This document shows positions 1 through 11,267 of a stretch of DNA of 64,000 nucleotides, in pieces. The translations under genes and the position numbers were made by a program. The notes under the pieces were generated by a model. It did not search any database. It saw only the letters and a list, made by a program, of their open reading frames with translations, and was not told the DNA's origin. The DNA comes from Prionace glauca (Eukaryota > Chordata > Chondrichthyes > Carcharhiniformes > Carcharhinidae), in NCBI GenBank assembly GCA_037974335.1, contig CM075729.1:125811498-125875497 (forward strand). Direction: 5' to 3'. The first letter of the stretch is position 1. The number at the start of each line of letters is the position of its first letter.

Positions 1-45
1 TTTGTATTTTCAGCACCCGCAATATTTTGCTTTAATTTTAATGCT
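1..45 (+). repeat. End fragment of the foldback repeat seen at 13.4-14.9 kb
   Basis: The first bases (ttttcagcacccgcaatattttgct) resemble the right end of the inverted-repeat element at 14.88 kb (ccagcaaccgcagcattttgcc). Only a few tens of bases are visible, so this is a similarity call. Bases 46-169 show nothing I recognise. Confidence 0.35.
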
Positions 46-169
46 CCGGGAACATAGTTACAGCTTATATTCAATAAATTAATTTAAACAATTAGGAATG
101 TAATGTTTTTTTTCCTGTTGATGACTATGAATTCATCGTCGTATTGTCGTTAAAATCCAGCTACATTAC

Positions 170-300
170 TAATGCCTGCTAGGGAAGGAAATCTACCATC
201 TTTACCCGTTCTGAACCACATGTTGGTCGAAACCCTTCGAGTTTTGCTTGACTCTTAAGTTCCCTTTGAGATGGCCTCGTGAGCCTCTCACTCTAACAGG
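170..300 (+). repeat. SINE-C fragment (3' half)
   Basis: The order 'gggaaggaaatctaccatc', 'ctgaaccacatg', 'gactcttaagttccctttgagatggcc' matches the middle of SINE-C at 50.5 kb ('ggaggaaatctgccgtcc', 'gactctcaacttccctctgaaatggcc'). Diverged and truncated at both ends. Bases 301-720 hold nothing I can name. Confidence 0.5.
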
Positions 301-721
301 AATTACCGCTGGGCAACAACTGTTGGCCTTACCGTCCACTTCTCCCTATTTAAAATCGAAGTTAACGATAAGAACAACCGAAAGATGTGCCGTTAAATTC
401 TGAACACGACTTCTGACTTACTAAGGAACAGGGCGAAAAAAATCTACTTACTTTAACTTGACAGAGAAACGTACAGTCGACTTCTGCAATTAACTTTCGC
501 CTGTATTTTAAAGAATTATTTGTGGAACAAGTGCGGGAAGTGTGACGAGAGGCGTGTCAGCATTTTCTAGAAGAACAAGAAAGGGAAATTAGGGACTGAA
601 ATTCATGGCAATTGCAGACAACATGGCCTAATAAGTCCGTATGGAGTATCACTGAACAGAATAGAAGAGGATCCGGGTCCCCTAGAGCGATTAAGATTTT
701 TCCCAAGCAATAAATGACACT

Positions 722-825
722 GACACTGGTTAGGTACATTGGCCATGCTAAATTCTCCATCAGTGTACCCGAACAGGCTCTGGAGGTTGGTGACTAGAGG
801 ATTTTCACAGTAACTTCATTGCTGG
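722..825 (+). repeat. SINE-B 3' fragment
   Basis: Contains 'ctggttaggtacattggccatgctaaattctcc', the gtgtacccgaacagg block and 'ttttcacagtaacttcattgc', which are the SINE-B core and tail. The tRNA-like head is missing. Confidence 0.6.
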
Positions 826-885
826 TTTTGTCCATGCGATCATTTTTTTAAATTCAGGTTGTTGTTAGATGCATATGTATCGATA

Positions 886-3240
886 TAGAATATAGAATAT
901 AGAATATAGAATATAGAACATTACAGCACAAACAGGCCCTTCGGCCCTCGAGTTGCGCCGATCGCATCAACCCCACCAATCTATAGGCCTATCTATAACC
1001 CCCAATCCCATTAAACCCCATATACTCATCCAGAAGTCTTTTAAAAGACCCCAGCGAGTTCGCCTCCACCACCGACGACGGCAGCCGATTCCAATCACTC
1101 ACCACCCTCTGAGTGAAAAACTTACCCCTAACATCACCTCTGTACCTCCCTCCCCGCACCTTAAATCTGTGTCCCCTCGTAGCGACCATTTCAACCCGGG
1201 GAAATAGCCTCTGAGAGTCCACCCTATCTATTCCTCTCAGCATTTTATAAACTTCTATCAGGTCGCCTCTCAACCTTCGCCTCTCCAGGGAAAAGAGTCC
1301 CAGCTCCCTCAACCTATCTTCATAAGGCATGCCTCCCAGTCCAGGCAACATCCTTGTAAATCTCCTCTGCACCCTTTCAATAGCTTCTACATCTTTCCTA
1401 TAGTGAGGCGACCAGAACTGCGCACAGTACTCCAAATGAGGCCTGACAAGGGTCCTGTAAAGTTGCAGCATTACCTCCCGACTCCTAAACTCAATCCCTC
1501 GATTAATGAAGGCCAGTACACCATACGCCTTCTTGACCACCTCCTCCACCTGCGAGGCCGATTTAAGAGTCCTGTGAACCCGGACCCCGAGATCCTTCTG
1601 TTCTTCAACGCTACTAAGACCCCTGCCTTTAATAGTGTACTCGTTCATCCCGTTGGTTCTGCCGAAATGGACTACTACACATTTATCCGCGTTGAAGTCC
1701 ATCTGCCACTTCTCCGCCCATTCCTGCATCCTATCTATGTCCTGCTGCAACTTTTGACATCCTTCCAGACCATCCACAACACCGCCGACCTTCGTGTCAT
1801 CAGCGAACTTGCTAACCCATCCCTCCACTTCCTCATCCAGGTCATTTATGAAAATGACAAACAACAAGGGTCCCAGAACAGATCCCTGGGGCACCCCACT
1901 GGTGACTGACCTCCATTCCGAAAAAGACCCATCCACAACCACTCTCTGCCTTCTGCAGGCAAGCCAGTTCTGGATCCACAAGGCCAAAGGCCCTTGGATC
2001 CCATGCCCTCTCATCTTCTCAAGAAGTCTTGCATGGGGGACCTTATCAAAAGCCTTGCTGAAGTCCATGTACACTACGTCCACGGCACTTCCTTCGTCAA
2101 TGTGTTCAGTCACATTATCGAAGAATTCAACTAGGCTCGTAAGGCACGACCTGCCCTTGACAAATCCATGCTGACTATTCCTGATCATGTCAAACCTCTC
2201 CAAATGGTCGTAAATCTTGTCCCTCAGAAGCCTCTCCATCAGCTTACCAACCACTGAGGTCAGACTCACCGGGCGGTAATTTCCCGGGCTATCTCTGTTC
2301 CCTTTCTTGAAAATAGGGACTACATCCGCAATCCTCCAATCTTCCGGAACCTCTCCTGTCTCCATTGACGACGCAAAGATCATCGCCAAGGGCTCTGCAA
2401 TCACTTCCCTGGCCTCCCACAGTATCCTGGGGTACATCCCATCTGGTCCCGGCGACTTATCTACCTTGATAGAATTCAAAAGTTCTAACACATCCTCCTC
2501 TTTAATGTCCACGTACTCAATCTTTTCCACCTGCTGCAAGTCCATAGCAAGATCTCCCAAATCAGCTTCCACTGTGAATACTGATGCAAAGTACTCATTA
2601 AGCACCTCCGCCATTTCTTCTGGTTCTACACAGACCTTTCCCCCTTCATCTTTTATAGGTCCTATCCTTTCCCTTCTCACCCTTTTACCTTTCACATACT
2701 TATAGAAGGCCTTGGGATTTTCTTTAATCTTACCCGCCAAGGTCTTCTCATGACCCCTTCTGGCTCTCCTAATTTCCCTTTTAACCTCCTTTCTACAGTC
2801 CTTATATTCTTCAAGATCCTTAACCTCTCCTAGTTCCCTGAACCTTTTGTATACCTTCCTTTTCCTCCTGACTAGGTTCAACACAGCCTTCGTGCACCAC
2901 GGTTCCCGCGACCTACCAAAACCCCCTTGCCTTATCGGAACATTGTCATGCAGAGCGCTAGACAAACATTCCTTGAATATCCGCCACCTTCCTTCGGTAC
3001 TCTTCCCTAAGAATGCCTCCTTCCAGTTTATTTGTCCAAGTAACTTCCTGACTTCTTCGTATCTCCCCTTACTCCAGACAAACACCTTCCTAGCCTGTCT
3101 GATCCTATCTCGTTCCAATGCAATTGTGAAGGAGATAGAATTATGATCTCCATTCCCAAGATGCTCTCCTACCGAGAGATCCATCACCTGCCCTGGTTCA
3201 TTCGCCAGTACCAGGTCAAGTACTGCCTCACCCCTCGTAG
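886..3240 (-). mobile_element. CR1-clade LINE, group CR1-a, 5'-truncated, long open frame
   Basis: A minus-strand non-LTR retrotransposon. The 3' end lies at the low-coordinate side with an (ATATTCT)n-like tail at 886-918, followed inwards by a UTR block typical of the CR1 copies here (aacaggcccttcggccctcgag). It is truncated at the 5' end inside the endonuclease region at about 3240. A near-identical 3' piece lies at 51.47-52.03 kb, so the group was probably active fairly recently. Confidence 0.9.
989..3238 (-). CDS. CR1-type ORF2: endonuclease C-terminus plus reverse transcriptase
   Basis: This is the retrotransposition protein of the LINE: it would nick target DNA and copy the element RNA at the nick. 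Counting from the first in-frame Met (base 3187, 732 residues), the APE-type endonuclease tail appears as GNGDHNSI (about 12-19). The reverse transcriptase shows KSPGPDG (244-250), YRPVSLTS (304-311), SGVPQGSVLGPLLF (430-443) and the catalytic FADD box (461-464). The frame stays open upstream of that Met for about 17 more codons to the truncation point, so the true start and the catalytic core of the endonuclease are absent. The order and wording of the motifs match the CR1 clade. It has no intact endonuclease and is unlikely to move by itself. Several antisense frames here are shadows. Confidence 0.9.
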   Translation of the reverse strand, partial: TRGEAVLDLVLANEPGQVMDLSVGEHLGNGDHNSISFTIALERDRIRQARKVFVWSKGRYEEVRKLLGQINWKEAFLGKSTEGRWRIFKECLSSALHDNVPIRQGGFGRSREPWCTKAVLNLVRRKRKVYKRFRELGEVKDLEEYKDCRKEVKREIRRARRGHEKTLAGKIKENPKAFYKYVKGKRVRRERIGPIKDEGGKVCVEPEEMAEVLNEYFASVFTVEADLGDLAMDLQQVEKIEYVDIKEEDVLELLNSIKVDKSPGPDGMYPRILWEAREVIAEPLAMIFASSMETGEVPEDWRIADVVPIFKKGNRDSPGNYRPVSLTSVVGKLMERLLRDKIYDHLERFDMIRNSQHGFVKGRSCLTSLVEFFDNVTEHIDEGSAVDVVYMDFSKAFDKVPHARLLEKMRGHGIQGPLALWIQNWLACRRQRVVVDGSFSEWRSVTSGVPQGSVLGPLLFVIFINDLDEEVEGWVSKFADDTKVGGVVDGLEGCQKLQQDIDRMQEWAEKWQMDFNADKCVVVHFGRTNGMNEYTIKGRGLSSVEEQKDLGVRVHRTLKSASQVEEVVKKAYGVLAFINRGIEFRSREVMLQLYRTLVRPHLEYCAQFWSPHYRKDVEAIERVQRRFTRMLPGLGGMPYEDRLRELGLFSLERRRLRGDLIEVYKMLRGIDRVDSQRLFPRVEMVATRGHRFKVRGGRYRGDVRGKFFTQRVVSDWNRLPSSVVEANSLGSFKRLLDEYMGFNGIGGYR

Positions 3241-3516
3241 GCTTGATCTACTTGATTATTTAAGCACAATAACAATGCAGAAGGCCACTCTTATTGACAT
3301 TGTAAGTTTCATTGTTTTGATAGTTCAAGAGATGACTGAACCCTCGCGGAATGGTCAAAGTAGCCAGATATAGAATCAGAAACTGCAGTTACCGTGAGAG
3401 ATGGAGATCGTGAAGATCCTTGTTTGTATTTTATGAAACTCTGCGCTGTAATAGTTTAGAAAAATGGGTAAGCTTAAACCCTTGCCTTCTACAAGCGTAC
3501 GAGGGCAGAAGTAGAC
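3241..3516. other. Unassigned spacer
   Basis: No exon, repeat family or RNA gene could be recognised in this AT-rich stretch. Confidence 0.4.
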
Positions 3517-3840
3517 TATGAGGCCCCCTTGAGCCTGCTCCATCATTGGATAAACTCATGGGTTATCTGCCTGTAGCCTCAGCTCCACATCCAAACTACC
3601 ACAGTTAACACTTGCTGCTTTGTTAGCATCGACCTAAATTAGGTTGAAGATTATCTATTAACTCTACCTCCACTGATCACCAAGAAAAAGTATTCTAAAG
3701 ACTGACGTGCCTCTGAGAGAGTACAAAGTCTTCGCTTCCTCCACCTGGAATATGAGACTAATTCTTTTAAAAAAAACTCTATCTCTTAATTCTGGTCTCT
3801 CCCACAAGCAAAAGCATCCTTTCAGTCTCCATTCACTCAA
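3517..3840 (-). repeat. Diverged CR1 3' fragment
   Basis: The start 'ccccttgagcctgctccatcattggataaa' mirrors the conserved CR1-b 3' UTR ('gagcctgccccgccattcaataaga'), and the end resembles CR1 3' coding sequence. It is much older than the adjoining CR1-b copy. Confidence 0.5.
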
Positions 3841-5012
3841 GACATAAGAACATAAGAAATAGGAGCAGGAGTAGGCCATCTAGTCCCTCGAGCCTGCCCC
3901 GCCATTCAATAAGATCATGGCTGATCTGTCGTGTCTCAGTTCCACATTCCCGCCCTCTCCGCATAACCCTTAATCCCCTCTCCTATCAAAAACCTATCAA
4001 CCCGCGTCTTAAAAATATTTAGCGAGGCAGCCTCCACCACTTCAACGGGCAGAGAATTCCAGAGATTCACCACCCTTTGAGTGAAGAAGTTCCTCCTCAA
4101 CTCCGTTCTAAACCGCACCCCCCCCCCCCTTTATCTTGAGGCTGTGCCCTCTAGTCCTACTGTCCTTTCAGAGCGGGAAGAGCCTCTCCACCTCTATCCT
4201 ATCCATCCCATTCATTATCTTATATGTCTCAATGAGATCTCCCCTCATTCTTCTAAACTCTAACGAGTACAAGCCTAGTTTATTCAGTCTCTCCTCATAG
4301 CTCAACCCCCTCAATTCCGGTATCAGTCTAGTAAACCTCTTCTGCACTCCCTCCAAGGTCAAAATATCCTTGCGTAAGTGCGGCGACCAAAACAGCACAC
4401 AGTACTCCAGCTGCGGCCCCACCAGTGCCCTATACAGCTGCAGCAAGACCTCCCTACTTTTATATTCAATCCCCCTCGCTATGAAGGCCAGCATCCCATT
4501 AGCCTTCCTGACCACCTGCTGCACCTGTAGGCTGGGTTTTGGCGATTCATGCACAAGGACCCCGAAGTCCCTCTGCACCGTTGCATGCTGCAGTTTTTCG
4601 CCATGTAAGTAACAGTCCTTCCTACCATTATTCCTACCAAAGTGGACAACCTCACATTTGCCAACATTAAATTCCATTTGCCAGTTCCTGGCCCAGTCGC
4701 TCAGCCTATTTAGATCCTTCTGCAGACTCTCCACACCCTCCGCACAATTTGCCGTTCCACCAATCTTGGTGTCATCAGCATATTTAGACACCATACACAC
4801 GGTTCCCTCCTCCAGATCATCGATATAAATGGTAAAAACCTGAGGCCCCAGCACCGACCCCTGGGGCACTCCACGAGTCACCAACCGCCAATCCGAATAG
4901 CACCGATTGGCCCCCACTCTCTGCCTCCTATTTGACAGCCAATCCTCTATCCATGCTAACACCCTACCCCCAACTCCATGCCCCCTGACCTTCTGTAATA
5001 ACCTTTTGTGAA
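3841..5012 (-). mobile_element. CR1-b LINE, 5'-truncated
   Basis: The minus-strand CR1 copy ends in the 'cataagaacataagaaatagg' tail and the 3' UTR 'agcctgccccgccattcaata'. Coding sequence from 5008 to 4168 reads from HKRLLQKVRGHG through SRGVPQGSVLGPQ-like and YADDTKIGG boxes to RRMRGDLIETYK. A poly-C run near 4122 shifts the frame, and the last part (4118-3936, FRTELRRNFFTQRVVNLWNS) is in another frame. It is a dead copy truncated within the RT thumb/palm region. Confidence 0.88.
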
Positions 5013-5098
5013 GATCCCAAATGATCTTAAGTGTTTCAATAGGGGCACATTGAAATTGCCACATAGCCTTCCATATTCGAATTGTCCCAGCACTGACA

Positions 5099-5386
5099 CG
5101 TGGTTAGTGACAGTGACGCCGGTTCAATTCCAGCCTCGGGTCACCGTCGGTGGCGACTTTACACGTTCTCCCCCTGTCTACATGGGTTTCCTCCGGGTGC
5201 TTTGGTTTCTTCCCACAGTCCTAAGATGTGTGAGTTAGGTGGATTGGCCGTGCTAAATTGCATCTTAATTCAGGGGACTAGCAGGGCAAGTGCTTGATGT
5301 TAGCGGGATAGGGCCTGGGTGGCATTGTTATGGCTGCAGGCTCGATGGGCCGAATGACCTCCTTCTGCACAGCAGAGATTCTATGG
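5099..5386 (+). repeat. SINE-A (HE1-like), head truncated
   Basis: Carries the B-box-like 'ggttcaattccagcctcggg', the core 'gtttcctccgggtgctttgg' and the tail 'ctcgatgggccgaatgacct...gagattctatgg'. The first part of the tRNA-like head is missing. Confidence 0.8.
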
Positions 5387-6385
5387 CTCTACAAATAGAG
5401 TTCTATTATCACACGCTTATGTTCCAGAGTCCTCCTTCTGCTGTGTATAAGACATTAGATTTAGACACGCCGAAAGCAGCGATCACTCAACCGCACCTGT
5501 CCATAAATAGCGCAGAATTTGAGAAGAGCTATTTTGCAAACATATGGAACTTTTTTTCGGGGATTCCATGATGAGTAAGTAGTTCCTATAAAAAAGGTGG
5601 TATTTGTCTGCAATGTAGTTTTAATACTGCACGCAGAAAACTTCACTCAGTAGATCTGGTGTCATTTCCTGTTGCTTCAAAAACTTGCTTAAAGGGTAAT
5701 AGAATTAAATAATGAGGACAAAATGAATCACCATTTCGTGTTGTCGGTCATGTGTTTTCTGATAAGTCATTGCCTAATAAAACACGGAAACATAGCACAT
5801 AAATTTAGCAAACTGGACGGAGATTGCGATTCAACCGTACTTGGTTTATGCAGATAGCTTTAATAAAAGCGGATGAAAAAATATGTTGTGATTCTTCCCG
5901 CGTCTTTCCCAACCATTACGAATAAATTTTATTACAAGTGACGATGCCTGCGTATCTTATATTGCATGCTTGAGAAAAAGAAAACGCAATATTGGGTTCA
6001 CTTTGATGAACTGTGCTTACAGGGCAAAATGCAGTGCTGGTTCTAGGCCGAAGCGTAGCTTGGTAAATTAGGATTATCTTCAAAGTAATTGAATGCAACA
6101 ATACACAATTGCGTTTCATATTCATAGAGGTCCAATATCCCTCGCCCTGCACGGAGAGAAGACGCACCTTCAGCAGCCAAAATGAAGAAGTTTAGTTTTT
6201 TTATTTCAAAAATATACTTTATTCATAAAAAAACTCAATTAAATCATTGCAAACCTACATATCTAAGCGTTCCAAACAGTGCAGAAAAAGTCATTTTTAC
6301 AGTCCTATACAAAATTACAGTCATTACATTTCAAAACTTAAAACTATATTCATGCCTCAGATTTTGCTGTGTGTGCCGTTATCAG
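5387..6385. other. Unassigned spacer
   Basis: About 1 kb without a frame, repeat or splice pattern I can support. It is AT-rich with short chance frames only. Confidence 0.4.
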
Positions 6386-6712
6386 GAACATAGAACATAG
6401 AACATAACAGCACAGTACAGGCCCTTCGGCCCTCAATGTTGCGCCGACCAGTGGAACCAATCTAATGACCCTCTAACCTAAACTATTCCAATGTTATCCA
6501 TATGCCTATCCACTGACCATTTGAACACCCTTAAAGTTGGCGAGTTCACAACTGCTGCAGGCAGGGCATTCCACGACCTTACTACCCTCTGAGTAAAGAA
6601 CTTACCTCTGACATCCGTCCTATAATTACCACCCCTTAATTTATAGGTATGTCCCCTTGTGTTAACCATCACCATCCGAGGTAAAAGGCTCTCACTGTCC
6701 ACCCTGCAGTCT
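6386..6712 (-). repeat. CR1-c LINE 3' end
   Basis: Ends in (ACATAGA)n and 'caggcccttcggccctcaatgttgcgccgacc'. Upstream on the minus strand it encodes RGKFFTQRVVRSWNALPAAVV (in 6702-6478), the C-terminal tail typical of the CR1 protein. Truncated at 6712. Confidence 0.8.
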
Positions 6713-6882
6713 GATTTTTCACCTTTCCAACTGGAAGCACTCAGGCCAATTATACTATCACCTGGCTGAGATTATCTGATTTAGCACTGACTGAACCAGG
6801 GGACCTCATTGGCATGGTTTAACAAGTAATTTCCCTAAGCCATTGTGATTTCAAAGGGAGTCTTTCTATTTTACCTATACAC

Positions 6883-7370
6883 AGCACAATAGCACAGCGG
6901 TTAGCACTGCTGTTTCACAGTTTGATTCCCAGCTTGGGTCATGGTTGGGGGAGAGTTTGCATGTTCTCCCCTTGTCTGTGTGGGTTTCCTCCAGGTGCTC
7001 CATAGAATCCTACAGTGCAGAAAGAGGCCATTCAGCCCATTGCGTCTGCACCAACCACAATCCCACCTAGGCCCTTTCCCCATATCCTTACATATTTACC
7101 CACTAATCCCTCTAACCTATGCATCCCAGGACACTAAGGGGCAATTTAGAATGGCCAACCTAGCCTGCACATCTTTGGACTGTGGGGGGAAACTGGAGCA
7201 TCCGGAGGAAACCCACGCAGACACAGGGAGAATGTGCAAACGCCGCACAGATAAGTTTCCTCCCACCTCCTGAAAGACACGCTGATTAGATACACTGACC
7301 TGAACAGGTGCTGGACTGTGGCGACTGGGGGAATTTCATTGTAACTTCATTGCACTGTTAATGTAAAGTA
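6883..7370 (+). repeat. SINE-B interrupted by a SINE-A
   Basis: The plus-strand SINE-B head and core run to 'gtttcctccaggtgctc' at 7000 and resume at about 7255 with 'gtttcctcccacctcctgaaag', ending in 'aacttcattgcactgttaatg'. The 254-bp block between is an oppositely oriented SINE-A. Confidence 0.8.
7001..7254 (-). repeat. SINE-A nested inside SINE-B
   Basis: Reads on the minus strand from the head side (cgccgcacagataa at the high end) to the tail 'catagaatcctacagtgcag' at 7001. It splits the host SINE-B within its core, so it is the younger insertion. Confidence 0.8.
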
Positions 7371-7849
7371 ATGCACTGCCTTACTTGTGATGTGCACAAC
7401 TATTATTTCCTATTGCTCTTGAAAATTCTTGCACTAATTTCTGTTGAATTTTTGGCATTTTCTTTGGCAGGTATATGCAAAAACTTACGGTAATCAGAAA
7501 GTTATCACTGCCTGCATTGAATCTCACAAATATCAGCGAAATGAGTTCTGGTAAGTTAGATATATGTAATGTACTTAATTCCACTCAATCATATGTAATC
7601 TATTAGACACATACTAAAGTAATCCAAATAACTTCATGTCATTCGTTAGACATCTCTAATTTTTGTTGTCTCTTTGCATCTCCTGGTAGCATCAGTTTCC
7701 TGTTGTGGTACATTTCCATCACAGAATTTCCAAGGTACCCTATTCCACTCACTTGTGAGTCAAAACTGAGATGGTCAAAGGGCTACTCCATCTTATGGGG
7801 CGTCACAGCTCAAATTGATCTCTTAACTGATAACTGCACGAGCACAACA
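7371..7849. other. Unassigned spacer
   Basis: Nothing recognised. Confidence 0.4.
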
Positions 7850-8590
7850 TCCAACAAAGATTACTTGAGTAAAGTACTTGGAGACCACCAGCACCAGGAA
7901 GCCGCACAGCCAAACAGCCCAAACCATCCGAGAATCAAAGGGAAGAGCAACCATACCCTGCGCCCGAGCCCATGGTTCTTCTTTTCATGTTATATCAGCT
8001 TCTGCGCACAAATAACACAAGTCAGTATCTTGAAACAGTCTTTTGTTAAACATCAAAGAAGAATGAATGAAGAATGAATTCCACTGATGGGTTGAATATT
8101 CCTTCGGCACCGAGAATGCAAGTATTTCAGCTGCACATAAGGCCTCCTTAAATGGGACACGCCACTGAAAAAAATCCAAGGTTAAATTATTGGCTCCAGC
8201 CTACCAAAATATTTATTGAACCTAACATACCCACTCGAGAAGGTTAAATATTGCTTCTTTTGTTAAACGTATTCTCAGCACCAAAGGAACACTCAATCCA
8301 TCAATGGTGGAATTCATTCTTCATGCATGTATTTCAATATTTAACAAACGACTGTTTCAAAAGACTGTTGTTTCAAAAGACTGTTAAATATTAATATCTT
8401 TTTAAGATATTAACTTTTGTCATTTCTGCACAAAAGCTAATATAACATGAAAAAACCCATAAAATCAGACACAAGGTATGGCCGCTCCTCCCCCCCAACC
8501 CCCAGACAGCACGAACCGTCAAGCTGTGCAGCCTCCCGACGCTGACGATCCCCAAGCACTCCACTCAAGTCCTGATTAATGCAGAACACA
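7850..8590. repeat. Large imperfect inverted repeat (arms about 270-320 bp)
   Basis: The left arm 7850-8135 (for example tcatgttatatcagcttctg and aagaatgaattccactgatgg) is matched in inverse orientation by 8265-8590 (for example cagaagctaatataacatga read in reverse, and gaattcattcttcatgc). The right arm continues into the LINE fragment at 8.6-9.4 kb, so the arms look like two copies of one LINE 3' end facing each other. Confidence 0.55.
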
Positions 8591-8599
8591 GTTCCTAAA

Positions 8600-9420
8600 T
8601 GTCCTGGTGTGAACATATTGCAACGTACTCCTGTACCAGCACAACCTAAAACATCATTGGGCAACAGACTACATGGCAATTTTCTTCACTTACTCCAGGT
8701 AATCTGCATGTTGTCAGTTATATCTCAGATTGGCACACAGTTATGCAGGCCGAGGGTATTCTGCAGTTCTCGGGCCCTCAGTCTGCCTCCGTTAAAAGGC
8801 CTTATAATGTGGCCTTTCCCCATTGTGCCTTTGCGGCGGCTGCCCCAAGCTTGAGCGTGTCCCTCAGCGCGTAGTCCTGGACCTTGGAATGTACCAGTCT
8901 GCAACACTCGGTCGAGGACAGGTATTTTAACTGGAAAATCAGCAAATTTCGGGCGGGGACTAAAGTCCTTCACCGACTTGATGACCCTCCAGCAGCAGTT
9001 AATATTTGTCTCGGTGTGCGTCCCCGGAAACAGCCCGTAGAGCACAGAGTCCTGCGTCACCAAGCTGCTCCGGACGAACGTCGGCAAATACCACTGCATC
9101 TCACTCCAGACCTTCTTTGCAAAGGCACATTCCACAAGGAGGTGTGCGACCGTCTCATCAGCCCCGCAGCCGCTTCGAGGGCAGCGTGCGGTGATGTTGA
9201 GACCTCCAGCCTGCATAAGATCTGACGTGGAGTGCCCTTTTTACCACCAGTCAAGCCAGATCCTGGTGCTTGTTTACGAGTTTTGGTGATGAGGCGTTCT
9301 GCCAGATGACACTGACAGTCTGCTCAGGGAATCATCCGACAGGATCCGCCAACTTCTTTTCTCTCAAGGCATCCAGGATGTTTCGCAATGACGAAGTTTA
9401 GTTACACCGCCCAAACAGAG
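8600..9420 (-). mobile_element. LINE C-terminal fragment, L1/Tx1-like
   Basis: The minus-strand frame 9216-8725 encodes CPRSGCGADETVAHLLVECA followed by FAKKVW. The C-C-H-C spacing is that of the zinc-binding motif found after the reverse transcriptase in Tx1/L1-like and some other LINEs. The fragment carries only the C-terminal part and 3' flank. It is unrelated to the CR1 copies, which lack this motif. The exact family is not certain. Confidence 0.6.
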
Positions 9421-10467
9421 AGGGCAGCCAAGAGGGCAGATGTCCAATGGGCTACAATCTGTTCAATTGAACTGGCAAAGACAGACTTCTTATGAGAGCT
9501 ACTTCAAGGTTCACAAGACCCATCATAAGATGTGATGGACTGTATGAATGATGGTTCATGAAGTCACAGTTCTGGTACGTTTAAAAACACGAATCTTACT
9601 CAAGAAACAATATCAGCTCAATGATCTGATATTTATACCAGCTGCTTATACAACATGGCAACAATAGATTGGTGTGTGATTAGTTTGCTTTAAGTTGACT
9701 GTTCTTCTGTATACTTGATCAGCAGACTATGTACTGATTATAATAGAGGGCTGCTAATGTACTTTTTAAAGTCTTTGTGGATGAGACTGATATAGAAAGG
9801 AGATGATTGTTCATATTTATTACTAAACTTAATCCGGAAATGATCATTACTCACTTACGTTATAATCCAGGTTAGAAACTCAAAGGGGTTTTAAGAAGTC
9901 AGTCGAGATCATTGAAGTTTGGCACAGGTAAGATATTTCACTCCAAGTATGATTAACATGACCCACTGGGGAGTTTTTATCAAACAAAGTTTATTTAAGA
10001 ATACAGTTAACACATAGAAGGAAAATTAGCAATTACAATTACAAACAAGAAAAGTACAACCATGATATTGTATAAACCTTAACAGTTACGAATGTTGTTC
10101 CAACACAACACTCTTACAAACATATACCCCCGGTGTAGGTTTAGCACAGAAAATGCATATGCTTACGTGATGCTCGATCTTGGGTCTCTAGCAACAATAG
10201 AAGATGCCACTACATGTTTCACAGTGCCCATTGCAAAATAAAAAATATAGGCTTGCTTTCAAACTGCAGAGAACGTGATTAAAAATACACTTCTTAAAGC
10301 AGCGTGACATGTACCATCGGAATGTTGTCAGGTATGGCTAACTTTTGTGTAACTGCTGGTCCACCAAAACAGTAAACCACTTTTATTTTATGTAAGGTCT
10401 TTCGATTAACTTGAATGGGAAACTGTAAATTCATCGGTGATGGGCAGATTCCAAGAAAATTTAGGGC
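9421..10467. other. Unassigned spacer
   Basis: No exon is supported. Bases 9900-10140 ('tttttatcaaacaaagtttatttaag' and following) have the feel of an old retroelement end, but I cannot assign a family. Confidence 0.35.
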
Positions 10468-10720
10468 ATAGATAGACAGACAGTCAGACAGATTGGCAGA
10501 CAGACAGACAGACAGATAGATAGATGGACAGACAGGCAGAGAGATAAATAGATAGATAGATGGATAGATAGATAGACAGGCTGGCAGACAGACCGACAGG
10601 TAGGTAGGTAGGTAGGTAGGTAGGTAGGTAGGTAGGTAGGTAGGTAGGTAGGTAGGTAGGTAGGTAGGTAGGTAGGTAGGTAGGTAGGTAGGTAGGTAGG
10701 TAGGTAGGTAGGTAGGTAGG

Positions 10721-10777
<57 letters not shown>

Positions 10778-10808
10778 CGATAGATAGATAGATAGATAGA
10801 TAGATAGA
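10468..10808. repeat. Compound tetranucleotide microsatellite
   Basis: An imperfect GACA/GATA block at 10468-10596 is followed by a long pure (TAGG)n run (about 10597-10720) and then (TAGA)n (about 10721-10808). The long Tyr-Leu-Pro-Thr or Tyr-Leu-Ser-Ile frames on the minus strand are products of the repeat and not genes. Confidence 0.97.
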
Positions 10809-11267
10809 GGATGGATGCACAAATGATTGACTTATTGAATAAACGTCCTGGCACTGCTCCCAGTATAAGGCGAAGAAAAAATGAATTAACCATAATCTAC
10901 AACAATGCTTCAGACAAACATTACGAAGCATGTCTAAGATAATAAAAGTTATCATAGTGACGCGTAGGCATCCTTACTTTATCGAATAGAAGCAAAGGTT
11001 CATCTGAACTATGTGTTTTATTTTAAAGTCCATAGTTCCTACATTGCCAGATTGAATTCATTCAGGTTTCAGTGTTTGTTTGTAATGAGAGGGTCTGTGA
11101 CAATACTCGGTCATTTCACTTTAAACGGATTTGCTTTAGAAAGAAATATGTGGCAGAATTCATTACAATTAGAATTTTACATATGGTACAGTTACAATCA
11201 GTTTCATGTTGTTTAGTTTTGATTTAAGCTACATTTTATGTCTGCGTGTATATACGTTAGCAGATCT
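10809..11267. other. Unassigned spacer
   Basis: Nothing recognised. Confidence 0.4.

Noticed and set aside
953-3373. Several plus-strand frames opposite the CR1-a protein
   Set aside because: They are antisense shadows of the LINE coding sequence with no family motifs.
10294-10955. Long minus-strand frames rich in Tyr-Leu-Pro-Thr and Tyr-Leu-Ser-Ile
   Set aside because: They are translations of the TAGG/TAGA microsatellite in all three frames; there is no independent coding evidence.
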